Shown one piece after another: positions 14,601-26,357 of a stretch of 64,000 bases of DNA (position 1 is the stretch's first letter; every line of letters begins with the position of its first letter). The stretch lies in assembly GCA_024529925.1 (NCBI GenBank), contig JAFEUB010001797.1, positions 186,001 to 250,000 on the forward strand, read 5' to 3'. This stretch comes from Ophthalmolycus amberensis. Taxonomy: Eukaryota; Chordata; Actinopteri; Perciformes; Zoarcidae. The position numbers and the translations under genes are program-made. The notes under the pieces are model-generated. The model saw nothing but the letters and a program-made list of their open reading frames with translations. It was not told the origin of the DNA and did no database searches.

Positions 14601-16368
14601 AATAATTAAATACATATATATAGATATAAATTGATGATGCAGGCCTTAACCAAGTGCTGACAGTGTCTGAATATAACCAGGAAATGTTGCATTGCATGAT
14701 CGGACGTTTCAGTGGAAAACAAACTAATTACGTTTTCAACGAACGTTTTACTGATACGTTTAGTGGCAACATTTTTGTGACTTTAGATCCTTTAAGTAAA
14801 CATCAGAAGTTGTTCTTCGTTTGATTTGTAGTTTCTGTGATACTACTTGTAGCATCAAGGATGTATATTTGGGTCTCTTTCTGCTTTGTCAAATAATTGA
14901 GACGTTTATTTTTTTCTCAATGGTTTTCTTCACTGCGAGAGATGGTGGCTTTGTATGAAGCGGACTGTGACCCTCCGCCCAAGAACGTCCAACCTTAACA
15001 TTCAGTAACATTTTATTAAAAGCACATGACAACAAAATATATTAGATATATCAGATATATATATATATACGGCTGTTTAACTTACAAATAAGTTTTGGTA
15101 ACCCTTTACCATGGCAAAATGTGAGTACAAATGAACGAGGAATTCTTGCTGATAATAAATATTTCTTCCTTACTGTGCATCTCACACACACACACACACA
15201 CACACACTGCTGGATGTGTGAACCCATGTGTTTCTGCTTCATCAAAGCCTATAACTCCTTTAGCTACATTTATTTTTACACCGTGTTGATGCCGAGAAAA
15301 GTTGCTGAGCGTGTTCATACACTTTACCTCACAGCACCTTCCTTCTCGCTCATTAAATTTCACACATGCACACAAAACAACCACCGCTGCTATTGCTGCT
15401 GCTATTGCTGCCCAGCAGCTCCACTGCAGCAGCGGGGGGTTAAGTGCCTTGCCCAATGGGCCCATGGGTGCCAGAAGGCAGCAAAGAGTATTTCACTATC
15501 AATGAGTGCAATGAACAGCAAACAGCAGCAGATTCGTTGAGAGCAAATTTTGAACTGATTAATGAGTAATTCTGTATCACTTTATATTGAAAATCTTTGG
15601 GTTTCGGACTGTTGGCCACACAAATCAAGCAATTTCAAGACATCGGCGGGAGCTCTGGGAAAATGTGCTGGATGTTCACTATTTAAGACCAAAGAAACTA
15701 ATTGGTAAATGATTAAAAAAACAAACGATCAATCGTAGATGCAGCTGAACTGCCAGTGTAGTCTGTTGTGAACCTAAACTTTGACCCCTTATTCTTCACC
15801 TACGCACGCTTTAAATCTATTAAGATAGTATGAGCAAACGGGAACACACACACACACACACCTAGAAATACACAGTGAAACAGCCAACGAGCATCTCAGT
15901 ACTTTAACATTCAGTTTATCCTCACTCATCTGTGTCCTGTTAAACATCCCTCTCCCCTCTTTGTGCACTTGTGTGTGCGTGTCCTTGAAATGGCTCACTT
16001 CTCTCCCCATTGAAGCTGCTTTTGCATGCCTTTATTGAGGCATTTTCTCACAGAAATATACCTTATGTCCTTCACGATGTCTTTTCATCTTTCTCTTCTC
16101 CTTTTCCCTTTTTGCCCCCTACCTTATCAGACTCTTTAGTTCCACTCTTTCTCCCGACAGTATCCCCTTTAGTCTTCTCCTCAGTCTTTTCATACTGCAT
16201 ACGCCTCATCCCTCTTTCTCCTCTTCTCGTCCTTCAGCAACTTTTCTTCTTCTAGTCTATCCCTCTGCTGCTCTTCAACTCTCCCTAAGCTTCTGCCCCA
16301 TCATCCCCCTCCCTCCTCAGCTTACTCCTGCCTCTCTCTCTCTTTCAAGCCAGTAGTCAAGAGACATT

Positions 16369-16407
<39 letters not shown>

Positions 16408-17562
16408 ACAGAAGGTAAGTTTGTGCCTGCTGGAGGTCTTGGGAGGAGGGAGGAGAGCTGTGTGTGTGTGTAAAGAGAGAGAGAGAGGAGATGCAGCAGC
16501 AGCAGCGCAGTGTAAGCATCTCCACACACAGACTGGATGTCCACGCTGAAGCCAGACCGGCAGCGCTGCCAAAACCCGCCGACACACGCAAACAACCCGT
16601 TAATGTGACGCCTGATCTCATCCCTGTCAGGCTTAAATATCAATTTACTGCAGAAAAAAAAATTCTACATTGAGAAGATGAAATAACAACTTTTTCAAAT
16701 CGTCTTAGAATGCAAGTGTGAAGAGTATCAAGGACACAGCTTCTGTCATTAATGCCACTTCACAGGAAACATTATTGCGGTCACTATAAAGCACAATAAT
16801 TCTGACAGAGCACTGACATTGTTCATTTTATTTTGCATGGCAGGGTGCATTATTAAGTGCCACTAAAGTTACACATTTTTCCAGTACGTTGAATTTGAAA
16901 TGAAACACTGATACAACATTAAAATGACAATTTTCAGGTTTAACATTAGAATATTCACACGCTGACCAGGTAATCAGTCTAGAAATTGTGCCCTTTTTTT
17001 TTACCACATCTGTCCAGTTTTAGGAGATAGATTATAATAAGTAATAATAATAAGTAATTGGTTAAAGTGACATAAAATCAAATTAAGTCATCATATTCAA
17101 TATCTCTAAAAACTGGTGTCTTCATCTTTGTATTGTTTTAGTTCGTTTTCAGGGTTTTTGCTATAGTTTTAGTTTAATTTAACTTTTTCAGAAAAGTTTA
17201 GTTTAGTTTTTACATATCAATGGCCATAAAGTTTTGCTGACAATAATAATAAAACATGCCAAAATATGTGTGGCCTTTGGACCAGAGTGCGACACTTTTC
17301 TGATAATTGGTTTGGTTGAGGCCAGTCAAGAGCGCGACACAGTCATAAAATACTCCATGAAAAACATGTTACTCCCCTAATACTTGCGTGTGTTGATCCG
17401 ACTGACCTGCAGAGCGCTGTTGAGGAAGCAGCTGTTCTGTCCCGGCTCGTTGCTCAGGCCTTTGCTGGGTGCGATAGAGGTCATGGTTCTCGGGGTCACC
17501 AGCCCCTGCACCCCGCCTACTGCTCCGCCACCCGACGCAAAGTAGTTCCTCTTCCACGACAT
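2376..17562 (-). CDS. usp54: USP54 homologue, ubiquitin-specific protease family (5' part only; six coding exons)
   Basis: Coding exons, in transcript order: 17562-17407, 10513-10421, 6088-5954, 4649-4536, 4399-4317, 2481-2376. All have AG acceptors and GT donors, and the phases join without a break into 229 residues. The product opens with MSWKRNYF and carries the USP Cys box NEPGQNSCFLNS, with the candidate nucleophile Cys45. It then has Cys72/Cys77/Cys80 (KCMEDSCIFC) and Cys167/Cys169/Cys172 (CVCNSC), which look like zinc ligands of the USP fingers. The QDEQRFQLGIMDDAAECF stretch is typical of USP53/USP54. The His/Asp boxes and the long C-terminal tail must lie left of the window; no further exon was found in 1-2375. 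I chose the first ATG that matches the family start. A TTG-initiated in-frame extension is unlikely. USP54 was long catalogued as inactive, and later work assigns USP53/54 K63-linkage-directed deubiquitinase activity (recalled, not checked). Confidence 0.95.
2800..2852. repeat. (CA)n microsatellite
   Basis: CA tract with two ATACACAC interruptions at its right end, in a usp54 intron. Confidence 0.93.
4228..4310. repeat. Interrupted (GT)n tract next to a usp54 donor
   Basis: GT repeat with GC and AT interruptions. On the transcript strand it lies within a few bases of the donor of the exon at 4399-4317. Confidence 0.92.
4749..5008. repeat. (GT)n and (CA)n microsatellite pair
   Basis: A pure GT tract (4749-4805) and, 140 bp on, a CA/CT/CA tract (4949-5008). 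The complementary tracts lie in opposite orientation, so one strand could fold them into a long stem. Confidence 0.93.
5586..5623. repeat. 11-bp minisatellite AAAATCAACAC, about 3.4 copies
   Basis: Perfect short tandem repeat just downstream of the orphan open frame at 5277-5507. Confidence 0.9.
5907..5938. repeat. (GT)n tract next to a usp54 donor
   Basis: About 16 GT units. In the transcript it is a CA tract about 15 nt downstream of the donor of the exon at 6088-5954. Confidence 0.93.
8225..8470. repeat. Polypurine GGGA/GA-rich tracts
   Basis: Two purine-rich blocks (about 8240-8302 and 8395-8470) separated by a short GT run. Low-complexity intron sequence. Confidence 0.85.
8614..8657. 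repeat. (GT)n microsatellite
   Basis: About 22 pure GT units in a usp54 intron, preceded by a long pyrimidine tract. Confidence 0.95.
11620..11722. repeat. (CT)n microsatellite with CG and CC interruptions
   Basis: CT-rich tract of about 100 bp with periodic CTCGCT units. Confidence 0.93.
12440..12800 (+). mobile_element. Decayed LINE 3' fragment
   Basis: The stretch ends with CTTGGCCGTATTTTAAATCT then CAATGGGACTATCCTGG, a variant of the same LINE tail motif seen at 13450. Upstream, a plus-strand frame reads ALFFIYKAVLSKLPRYL, reminiscent of the C-terminal part of LINE reverse transcriptases. It is degraded and lacks clear ends. Confidence 0.35.
13128..13625. mobile_element. Non-autonomous hAT-type DNA transposon, complete with target duplications
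   Basis: The 498-bp element begins TAGGGGTGTAACG and ends with its exact reverse complement. Perfect 8-bp duplications ATAAATAT flank it (13120-13127 and 13626-13633), the target size of the hAT superfamily. Subterminal copies of CGGTTCGGTACG in both orientations resemble transposase-binding repeats. No transposase frame is present. The interior near 13450-13495 carries a LINE-like 3' tail. Confidence 0.88.
13445..13495 (+). mobile_element. LINE-like 3' tail inside the hAT element
   Basis: The motif AATCTCAATGGGACTACCTG followed by GTTAAATAAAGG and an A/T-rich run is typical of the 3' end of fish L2-clade LINEs, recalled from fish genomes. Its position shows either nesting or capture by the hAT element. 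Confidence 0.5.
15363..15475 (+). repeat. Degenerate CTGCTATTG repeat with dispersed-repeat fragment
   Basis: A (GCTGCTATT)n-like run leads into GGGGTTAAGTGCCTTGCCCA, a motif I recall from common interspersed repeats of fish. It lies in usp54 intron 1 (coding numbering). Confidence 0.35.
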
Positions 17563-17656
17563 CACTGCCTGGACGCCCCCGTATCCACGGTGAGGCGGGG
17601 AAGGGGCGGGGCAGCAGACCAAGCGAAGGCCTCTATGTCACTCCCATGAGAGAGAA
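17563..17656 (-). other. usp54: usp54 5'UTR part of the first coding exon
   Basis: A strong splice acceptor on the minus strand (pyrimidine tract ending TTCTCCCTCAG, AG just above 17656) lies 94 nt upstream of the usp54 ATG. The start codon is therefore probably in exon 2 of the transcript, and the promoter lies further upstream, at higher coordinates. The segment is GC-rich and contains a five-codon upstream ORF at 17647-17633 (ATG GGA GTG ACA TAG), out of frame with the main start. Confidence 0.6.
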
Positions 17657-18373
17657 CTGAGGGAGAATAAGAGAAAAACAGAGGAGGAGGACGAGGAGAT
17701 GGAGGGAGGAAGAGGAGGGAGGAAGAGGAGGGAGGCGGCGGCGGCTGTAGGTCGAGGAGATGCGGTGTGTGTTGGATGGGGATTTGGCACCCATACAACC
17801 CTCCCCCTCTCCAGCCGTGTTTTACTTTAAAATCTGTCCACTTTCTGGAGCCAGCGGTTGGCTTTTTCTTTTTTTAGCTCCTTGGATTTAGCAGTTTGTG
17901 TTTGAGGACATGAGAGTTTGTCCAAAATGTTGATTAGGCAGCACTTCTTCTCCCATGTGGGGACCCCGTCAATGCTTTCTTCACTTCTTTCACTTTGCCT
18001 GTAAGACACAAAGACCAACATGTTAGTACTTCTCACACAAAACAGCTGGTAATACACACTCAAAAACATGTTTTTTAAGCTGTTAACTGTATACTGCATA
18101 AAATACCCTACTGTGTATGGAGAGTCCCATCAGTAGCATAAACATTGTCAGCAAAACTGGTAAAAACCGAAAAGATCAATACTGTTTTGGGGGTTAGACT
18201 CCCTCTCCTGGCTTGAAAATGTAACCTCTGCTGCTGAGCTTATCTCATCGCATTGATGATGACACACTGACAATTTTAAATTACTTAAATGGCCAAAAGA
18301 TGTCATCTACAGCCTACCCTTAACTTGTGACAGGCGAGCTCAGCTTTATGGCCTTAGCTAACTAGCTAACTGT

Positions 18374-18414
18374 GAAGAATTCTAACCTAGCATTATGCTA
18401 GGTTAGAATTCTTC
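18374..18414. repeat. Perfect palindrome, 20-nt arms
   Basis: Arms GAAGAATTCTAACCTAGCAT and their exact complement are separated by a single T. Capable of cruciform or hairpin formation. Confidence 0.9.
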
Positions 18415-18425
18415 GACCACATTTT

Positions 18426-18474
18426 TCGACCACATTTTTGGGTTATGCTAAGCATAACCCAAAAATGTGGTCGA
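18426..18474. repeat. Perfect palindrome, 24-nt arms
   Basis: The arms run from TCGACCACATTTTT to TTATGCT and back, separated by a single A. The arm start is also directly duplicated just upstream (CGACCACATTTTT at 18414-18426), which ties this palindrome to the one beginning at 18374. Confidence 0.9.
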
Positions 18475-19930
18475 TTTTTAAATGCGTTTGGCAAACAAGG
18501 ATAGAGCGAATATTCTTTCCGTTGCCTTTAAGGATTAAATCAACATTTAACCTGCATTAATCAATAAATCCAATATGCAGTGTGACAAAATCACTAAGGA
18601 TTAACACACACACACTTGTAGCTTTGTGTTGCCTTTTAGCCTTTTAAGCTAATTATCCTTGGTTTTAGTGCATAGATTCTTTACAGTTTAGTCGAATTGT
18701 TCTCGTCATTTTTAATAAACCCACTGAATACAATCCACTCAGCAACAAAAAGCAGGCAGACACAGCTAGCGACTAGCTCTCGGAGATAGTTGAACATTTC
18801 GCAGCTAACGTTAAACAAGCAGATATATTTCTCAGAGGTTGGTTGAGACCAAAACAGAGCTAAAAGGAAAGTGAATATTGGATTTAGTTTAGTCAGTTAT
18901 GCTGAAACAACACTATATGAATGCTAATGCTGCTCCCTGGATGATATTTAAGCAGGTAACTGTGTGCTAACACCTTAGCCATGACAGTTATTAAAGCTAA
19001 GGAAGTGTCTGTGTGTTTGTCTGCTTGTTTTGATGTTCTTCTGCCCCTTAGTGGCCAGAAATCTTACGCACCATGAGTCATGAAAATTACCACATTGAAC
19101 AGAGAAGCACTGCATCAGTGATATGACACAGGGGCCGCTTGGAGAAATCTGTTATGTCATTTTCATAATCGGTACTTAGGGACATTATCTGGAGCTTATA
19201 CTGGCTCCAGCATCGCTATCCACAGCTTCCGAAATGTGTGAGTGAGGGAGAACAAATAGGCAGTTTGTGTGTGTTTGTCACCCTACAGTAAGTGTGCTTG
19301 GGTGTGTGTGTGTACATGAAGTTGCATAACAGCACAGGGCAGTATAACAGATCCGCAGTGCCCCCCCCCCCCACTCCCCTCTTCCACCCTCCCTCCCATT
19401 TCCCCTATAGCTTCCCCACTTTTGGCAAAGCTCCCTCGCCCGATTGCCAGGTTGCATTGCCACCACAGCATCCCCCTTGGCTAAAGGCCAGAGGGCGCAG
19501 GGATGCTGCGGCGAGCAGCGTGGGCTGTCGCTATGGAGATGGCCACATGGGATTTGGGTGGCGTATAGCGAGGCGATGAGGGGGTGGGACAGAGGTAGGG
19601 GTGATGTCGTGACAAGGAGGGCAAGAGAAACGCATCAGAGCGAATATAGAAGGAAACATTATGCAACATTGCAATGTCACATAGTCCTACTGCATACTGA
19701 CAGATTCTCACTCAAATCCTTCTATCCGTCCGTCTATCTAACTATCCATCTCCATAAAAACAAAAACACAGAAATTCACGTTTGATACATTCATCCATAA
19801 ACAAACACATCTAAATTGCCGGAGGATTTATAAAGGGATTTGGCTAGCATGCCCCTGTGTGCCATTTTTTCTCTACAGCACAGCATCCTGAAGCTTCTGT
19901 CTCAGCAGACAGTGTTGTGCGAGTGTGTGC

Positions 19931-19931
19931 G

Positions 19932-19962
<31 letters not shown>

Positions 19963-19979
19963 TGTGTGTGTGTGTGTGT
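19931..19979. repeat. (GCGT)n followed by (GT)n
   Basis: About eight GCGT units pass directly into GT units. The alternating purine-pyrimidine sequence is a strong Z-DNA-type candidate. Confidence 0.95.
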
Positions 19980-22900
19980 CTCCCGCTGAGCCTGTGTGGA
20001 GTGTGTGATCACACATCCTCTCTCTGACTGCACCCTACAGCCACACACAACCGAGATTGCTCTGGCAAGCCCTGCGTTGTTTATGTGGCCTGTGTGTGTG
20101 CATGTGTGTGTGAATGTGTGTGTGTGCATGTGTGTGTGTGCATGTGTGTGTGTCCCCACATCTTCGGCTAGTTACCATGGAAATAGGCCAAGCAGCAAGC
20201 ACGCGGGGGAAAAGCCGAACCATGTGATTTAACTGAGAGACACACTGTGCTGCACTGGTTGAGAAAGCACACACACACACACACTGACACACTGAGACAC
20301 ACAGGGCTGGCTAGTGATGATGATGTGTATTGATGGTGGAGAGTTCCTGGAAGCCAAAGTGAGTCAAGGCACAAGTCAATCAAACTCCCTGACCCGGCGC
20401 TGGCAAGCATACGGAAACCAGGACCTGTGGTCGCAGCCCAGACGCCGACCACACATGGAAGACATTTTCCATGTGAGACATAGAGGTGAGGACGCTGCCT
20501 GTAAATACAGACGCAGCATGTGTGTGTGTGTGTGTGTCATCTGTGAAGCTTCATCTTCTGACCTTAATGAAAACAGCTTTGAGCAGGGGGGGAAATGTTC
20601 CCAAAGTGTGGCTTCTTCGAGGGTCAGGATGTGGATTTAGGGTCAGGTGTTGAATTAGGACCACATTTAGGTTTGATTTAAAGGTTTTGGCACATTCAAA
20701 TTACACTTAATTAGCTTAAGTGTTGAGAATCTATTTCCAAGATTTCTGCCGCCACCCCAATACAATTAAGGTGAATTGAATTTTGTTTGTGGTGACACAG
20801 CAGTGAAAAATGACGTTTGAACTTTATTTTACAGGTTTCTAAATTTACCAAGCAGGTCAGACTGAATTAGGAGATGCACTGTGTATACAACCATATTATG
20901 TAATGCTGCAGCCCTTAATGCAGAGTGACCAGAAAAACAGAAACAGGGCTCTTGAGATGCAACACCAGTTGAATGATTTGCGTGTCGACTCAATTCTTTG
21001 ATACGTTTCGAGGCCGCACTTTGTGATGTCGTTGCTTTAGAATGCAATACATTGTCGGGCGTTTCTAATATTTTGTCCACTTCGTTTAATACGAAGGAGG
21101 AAAATACAACAAGCGCCGGACAATTAAATGTTATTAAGACGCCGCAAAATGCAGCCTCAGAATCACCACAAAGGTGACAAAGTAAAGGATACGTCTGGTG
21201 ATATTCTGTGTTTTTTCTTATTGAGAACAAATCTCATGAAAATACCAAAACCAACATTGAACTGATCCGACTAACTCGTATTGTGTGTAGGCCCTCGGCG
21301 TCTCGATACCGACGCACATGCCACTCTTTAGCGTCTAAATGAGACGCATCCGGCTGTTAACTAACTCCAATGTAAACCCCTCCGCGTTATTGCTATCAGA
21401 GAGCAACTGAAGAGCGAGGAAGTCCTCTAAGGGCCGGGTGGAGGGGTGTTCAATGGGTCACTCAGGTTGCTTTACTCACAATAATATTGCTGCAACAAAT
21501 CGCAGGAACAAGATACCGAATGTACAATATTTTATGTGACTCATATCACGTTAATGACCGGGAGGAACCGAGGTCGTAAGGCGGGTTCATATGTTGAGTC
21601 AAACGTCAAAGGGCTGTTCAAACGGTCTCTTTCCGTTTGTATCTAAGTGGATGTGTGTGTCAGTGTGACAGCAGATGATTACTTGTGGATCGATAACAGC
21701 CAGCGAGGGCACAGCTGGGAGTATTGAGGGCAGACAGACGTTTTCATGGATCCACTATACTGTCACCACCGCTGTTACTACGACTACGCAATAATGTTTA
21801 CTTCACCCTTTTTTTCTCTTCCTCAGATTTTACCCGTCTTTTCTGCGGTTCCCTCTCCACCTCTGCCTCCTCTCTATCTCTTCTGTTCTCTGAGCTCATC
21901 GAGCGACGAGCACAACTTCAGACGTTTGCAGGAGTTCAATACTCGATGCCCGTTTGATCCCCGTTGCACTTGATCAAATCAACATTCGAGAGGAGTGCCA
22001 TCACATATGACACACGGTTCAAGCTTTCTTTCCGTTGTTCTCTCCATTACTTAGTTGTCATGCTGTTTACTCGCTGTCTCGCCCTCCCTCTCTCTATATA
22101 TGTCTTTTCCATCTCTCTGTGCTTTGGAAAGAACACGAGAAGAGTGTTTTGGTGAAGAAATCTTAAGTAAATGTGAGGTTTCTACTGGAACAGCTGGGTT
22201 TCCATCCAAGTATGTAGAGTATGATGCATGATATCGGATATTTCCAAACATCTCCTCGACCTCAACGGATTTCATACTCACTTATACTAATATGAATCAA
22301 GAATAAAAAATGACTCCAGAAGTCAGTAGAATATTGGGTCCCAACACTTTTGACCCTTTAAAAGCAAAGCAGTGTCTAATTCCGACCCCTCATCACTTGT
22401 TGCATGTGAGTTGTGAGCAGTTTTACTCGACACTCAAACAAAGTAAGTTGACGCCAGGTCATTACGCCCATATATAACGTATGTGATTGTTGAACATCTC
22501 ATTAAAAAATGCTTGGCTTTAGCAGGTCCCTTAATTCCGTTGCTTTTGCTCTTTAAAAATAATAGACTTTCCTTTATGGATCTCAGAAAGCAGGACTTCA
22601 ATATAGGACATAGGGGGCCTTATGGTATTATTGGGGTGTTAATTATGCCAATTTACAACTCCTCATGTTACTATTCATTTACACAGTTATCTGAAGTTAA
22701 GAGCGTCTGATGGATCTGATGTGACTCGTACGAGAAAAGTAAGAGAAAGTCAAGACAAGAATACGAAAGTGTTCTTGCGTGAGGTCCGTTGTATCCATTC
22801 TATCCAGTAAGCTGTTCCGGAGCTTTAGATTGTATCGCACAATCTTCCTCAGCAGACAGAGTTCATATTGGAAGTGTAGATGTTGAAATCAAAATCTCCA

Positions 22901-23771
22901 GACTGTTTTTCCAACTGCTGTCGAGTGTCAAGAGGTCAAGAATAAACATTGGATCTCGAATCATTTCATGCTGTACTGTAGCATTAAAACGCCCCTTTGG
23001 CAATCAGAGCACAAGGCCGACCGATGAAAGAACAGGGCCAGAACAGAAGCACAGAAAACTGTGTTCATATACTTTTATCCAACTTCTGAACTCTGACCTC
23101 CCAGATAGGTCACGTATTTCTTTGTTTTCATCTTCAGACCCTGCATGTCCAAACTTGTTCGACAGCATTGCAAAGAATCAGCATCTTGCTCCTGAGTGTA
23201 ATTTATCCTCCATTTCATGATCCTGTTTATTTCCTTCTGCCGGAGGGAAAAACATTTTTGAAATACAAAAACTGGCGTCGGACATGAAATGCTGTCAATG
23301 CCAATGTTTCCTAATCTGAATTTCCTGCCACTGCTTCTCTGTCTCCGTGCTGGGGGTTAGTGTTGCTTTGTGACAGCGACACTGGCGTCATGCAACCTGA
23401 ACAAAGAGCTGATACTGTCCCCGGGGACAATAGCTGTCTCTCACATTGTCCTCCTCCCACTGGAGCAACTATCAAAAGGTGAAGGCGTGTATTTATATAT
23501 CCCCGTAAAAAAGAGAGTCGTCTTGATCGTCTCTTTCACAAACATGTGCTCTGCCTTTCCTTCTCCTTTGGCTGCACTCTCCCCTCTCTCCCTCTCTCCC
23601 CCTCTCTCCTCCCATTCACTTCATTCCTGCTCTCTGTCCATCACTTTCTTCCGCTGGCCTCTATTTTCCATTCTCATTCACTCTCTCCACTTCTTCCTCC
23701 ATTCATCTCTGCCTCTTTCCTTTCCCAAAAAACTTCATACGCATGTGCACTCTCACACACACATGTGCACT

Positions 23772-23805
<34 letters not shown>

Positions 23806-23918
23806 GGTTTCCCTAACTGGGTTATGTGTAACTTCAAATAGCCTTAGTTGACAATAGGCCCAGAGTTCATCCTCTGTGCTTCTCTTTCTCCTCCTCTTTA
23901 CATAAATCTAAAGGAAAG

Positions 23919-24033
<115 letters not shown>

Positions 24034-26324
24034 CACACGTGCCGCTCAATGTGTGAGCATATTAGCGAGACTGTTTTTTCTTCAGCTTCAAGGTCACTCT
24101 GTGACATTAAAGTATTCATGTGAAAACACACACGTTTATCACGTACACACGCACTAAACACACACACACACACGTATACACACACGCACGCTATAACCTA
24201 GATGCAACCCATTATCGCCGTGGCACACGTGCACAACCAATCCTATTAGTAGAATATATGAAGAGGGGTGAATATTTGCTTAATAGTTAGGCTATTACAT
24301 AACCATTCTTATTTATGATGCATGCTGGGAGTCGTGTGGGGGTTTCACAGTTTAAGTCAGAAAGGAGAGGAGAACAAAGGAGAGGTGAAGAAAAAGGAAG
24401 GGAGAAAGTGGAGAGGAGATGAAAGAAAAAGGGTGACAAGACAATATTAGAGAAGAAGAAAAATAAGAGAAAAGAGGTGAACGGGGGAATGAGAGGAGAG
24501 GAGAGGAACGGAATGAAAAAGGAGACAAGGAGATAAAAGACGAGAGGAGAACAGGTGGGTGTGAAGGAGGAGAGGAGAGGAACAAGTGGAACATTAGATT
24601 GAATAACCAACCACATGCCAAAAAGAGAGAGAAAGAGCACTCCAGTGGATGGTAAAGGAGACATATGAGCACGCGTTTCTCTTTCCTCTCCTCCTTCTTC
24701 ATCCTCTGCCATGACTTAATCTGCTCCTCCATTTACCTCAAACCTCCTATAATCCCACACATGTGGACCCAACCCTGACCACCGAGGAAGACTTTACACC
24801 GACATCCCCCACAATAGATGAATTCCTCGGGAAACCGTCCCGAGACACGAGCCGAGGATTCAAACCATATACGTGAGATTAAACAGATGTTTCTTCTCAC
24901 TCGAATCATGATGTCTGCAAACACACGCAATAAGTCATTGAGGACTTGAGATTGATTGTTCCTCAAATATCAACACATGTTGCCCAGACACGCAGGATGG
25001 AGGCTGCGTGTCTGGATCCTGAAACCGACTCCTCGAACAAAAATGACGCACCCAGTCAACAAAACTGCATTGGGAATAATTTCTACTAAACCTTAACAAG
25101 TGGTTTTGTAACGTTTTTTGTTGTTGTTGTTTCGTTTAAATTTACAATGTGACCATGTGACAGTGTTTAAAACTCCGACCGTAGATCCGGGAGATATTAT
25201 GTTTCCCTCAAAATGTAATTCAGAGTGCGGTTTAGTTGCATGGTAACTTATAACTCCAAAAAACTAAAAAAATGATCACAAAAGTATAAACAATAGTCAG
25301 AGAACTAAGAAATAAAAACAACCTAAAAATAGATCCTGAGATCTTCCTCCTTCAGCTCTGAGGGTTTTGTCCACAAATTGTCCAACATAGCGGAAATACG
25401 ACCTCACACGTATGATCGGTTTGAGTGTTTCAATAATGCCGGAGGAAACACCCCACACAAGTAAAATGACTCTGAGCGAGAGGAGGGAAGCCAGGCTTTT
25501 TTCTGGCAGTGTGGTGAGTTGGACTAAGGACAAACTCATTTGTAGATAAAAGGTAAAGTGAGCTTCCCTTCCAGGACATATTCATACAGTATAAAAGGCT
25601 CAAGGCTGTGAGACCAGAACACTGTACCGAAGCGACAGTGACAGCAATATGGAAACAGCAGAACATAAAGGACATGTCTTATTAAATAAAGTACAAATAC
25701 GGGTATTGAGCCAGTGTTTTTCAGCTCTAGGCAGCATATAAACACACACACACACACACACACTAATGGACACACTATATTATGCAAAACTCCACTGCCT
25801 GAGCGTTTCATCTCCAAAAATGGAAATTGATGATGAGTCCAACTTAAATGTCAAGGCCACATTTCGGCTCAGTTTGGAGGGTGAAGGTGTGCTGCTGAAG
25901 CTGCTTGTGTGTAGTTTGTATTCCTCATGATATGGGGACATAAACCTGTTCTACCAGAAAAATTCTATTTTTGATAAAATGCTAGTCTCTGCAAGGTTTA
26001 GCCTTTATTTTAGGGTTAAGACTTAGGTTACTTGGGCTGGGTTTGAGTCTAAGATACTGTTAGAATAAGACTTCACTGTAAATCAATGTCCTCACAAGTG
26101 TAGCCAAAACAAAAGTGCTCCCGATTAATGATGGGGGTATTTAAGAGGGTGGGGGGGGGGGGGGGTTAAGTAGCCTAATCGCGTGTGTGAGCGCACGTGA
26201 GGCAGACAGCGTCTGTGTCCCCATCGCTAATGTGACGGCACTATGTGCTGACGATGATGCGGGCCCGGCAGGGGGGCCAAAGTCATCAATCACGCAGATC
26301 GAAACCGCAACGTTAAATCAATAC

Positions 26325-26325
<1 letters not shown>

Positions 26326-26356
<31 letters not shown>
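26326..26356. repeat. Homopolymer C31
   Basis: 31 consecutive C on the plus strand, hence G31 on the strand on which usp54 is transcribed. A G15 run on the plus strand lies about 160 bp away (26151-26165). Confidence 0.95.

Positions 26357-26357
<1 letters not shown>

Noticed and set aside
17563..17622. In-frame 20-residue upstream extension of usp54
   Set aside because: It begins at TTG, not ATG, and the family start MSWKRNYF is present downstream.
22789..23220. 143-codon plus-strand frame
   Set aside because: No recognisable domain, no splice or promoter context, composition like the surrounding intron.
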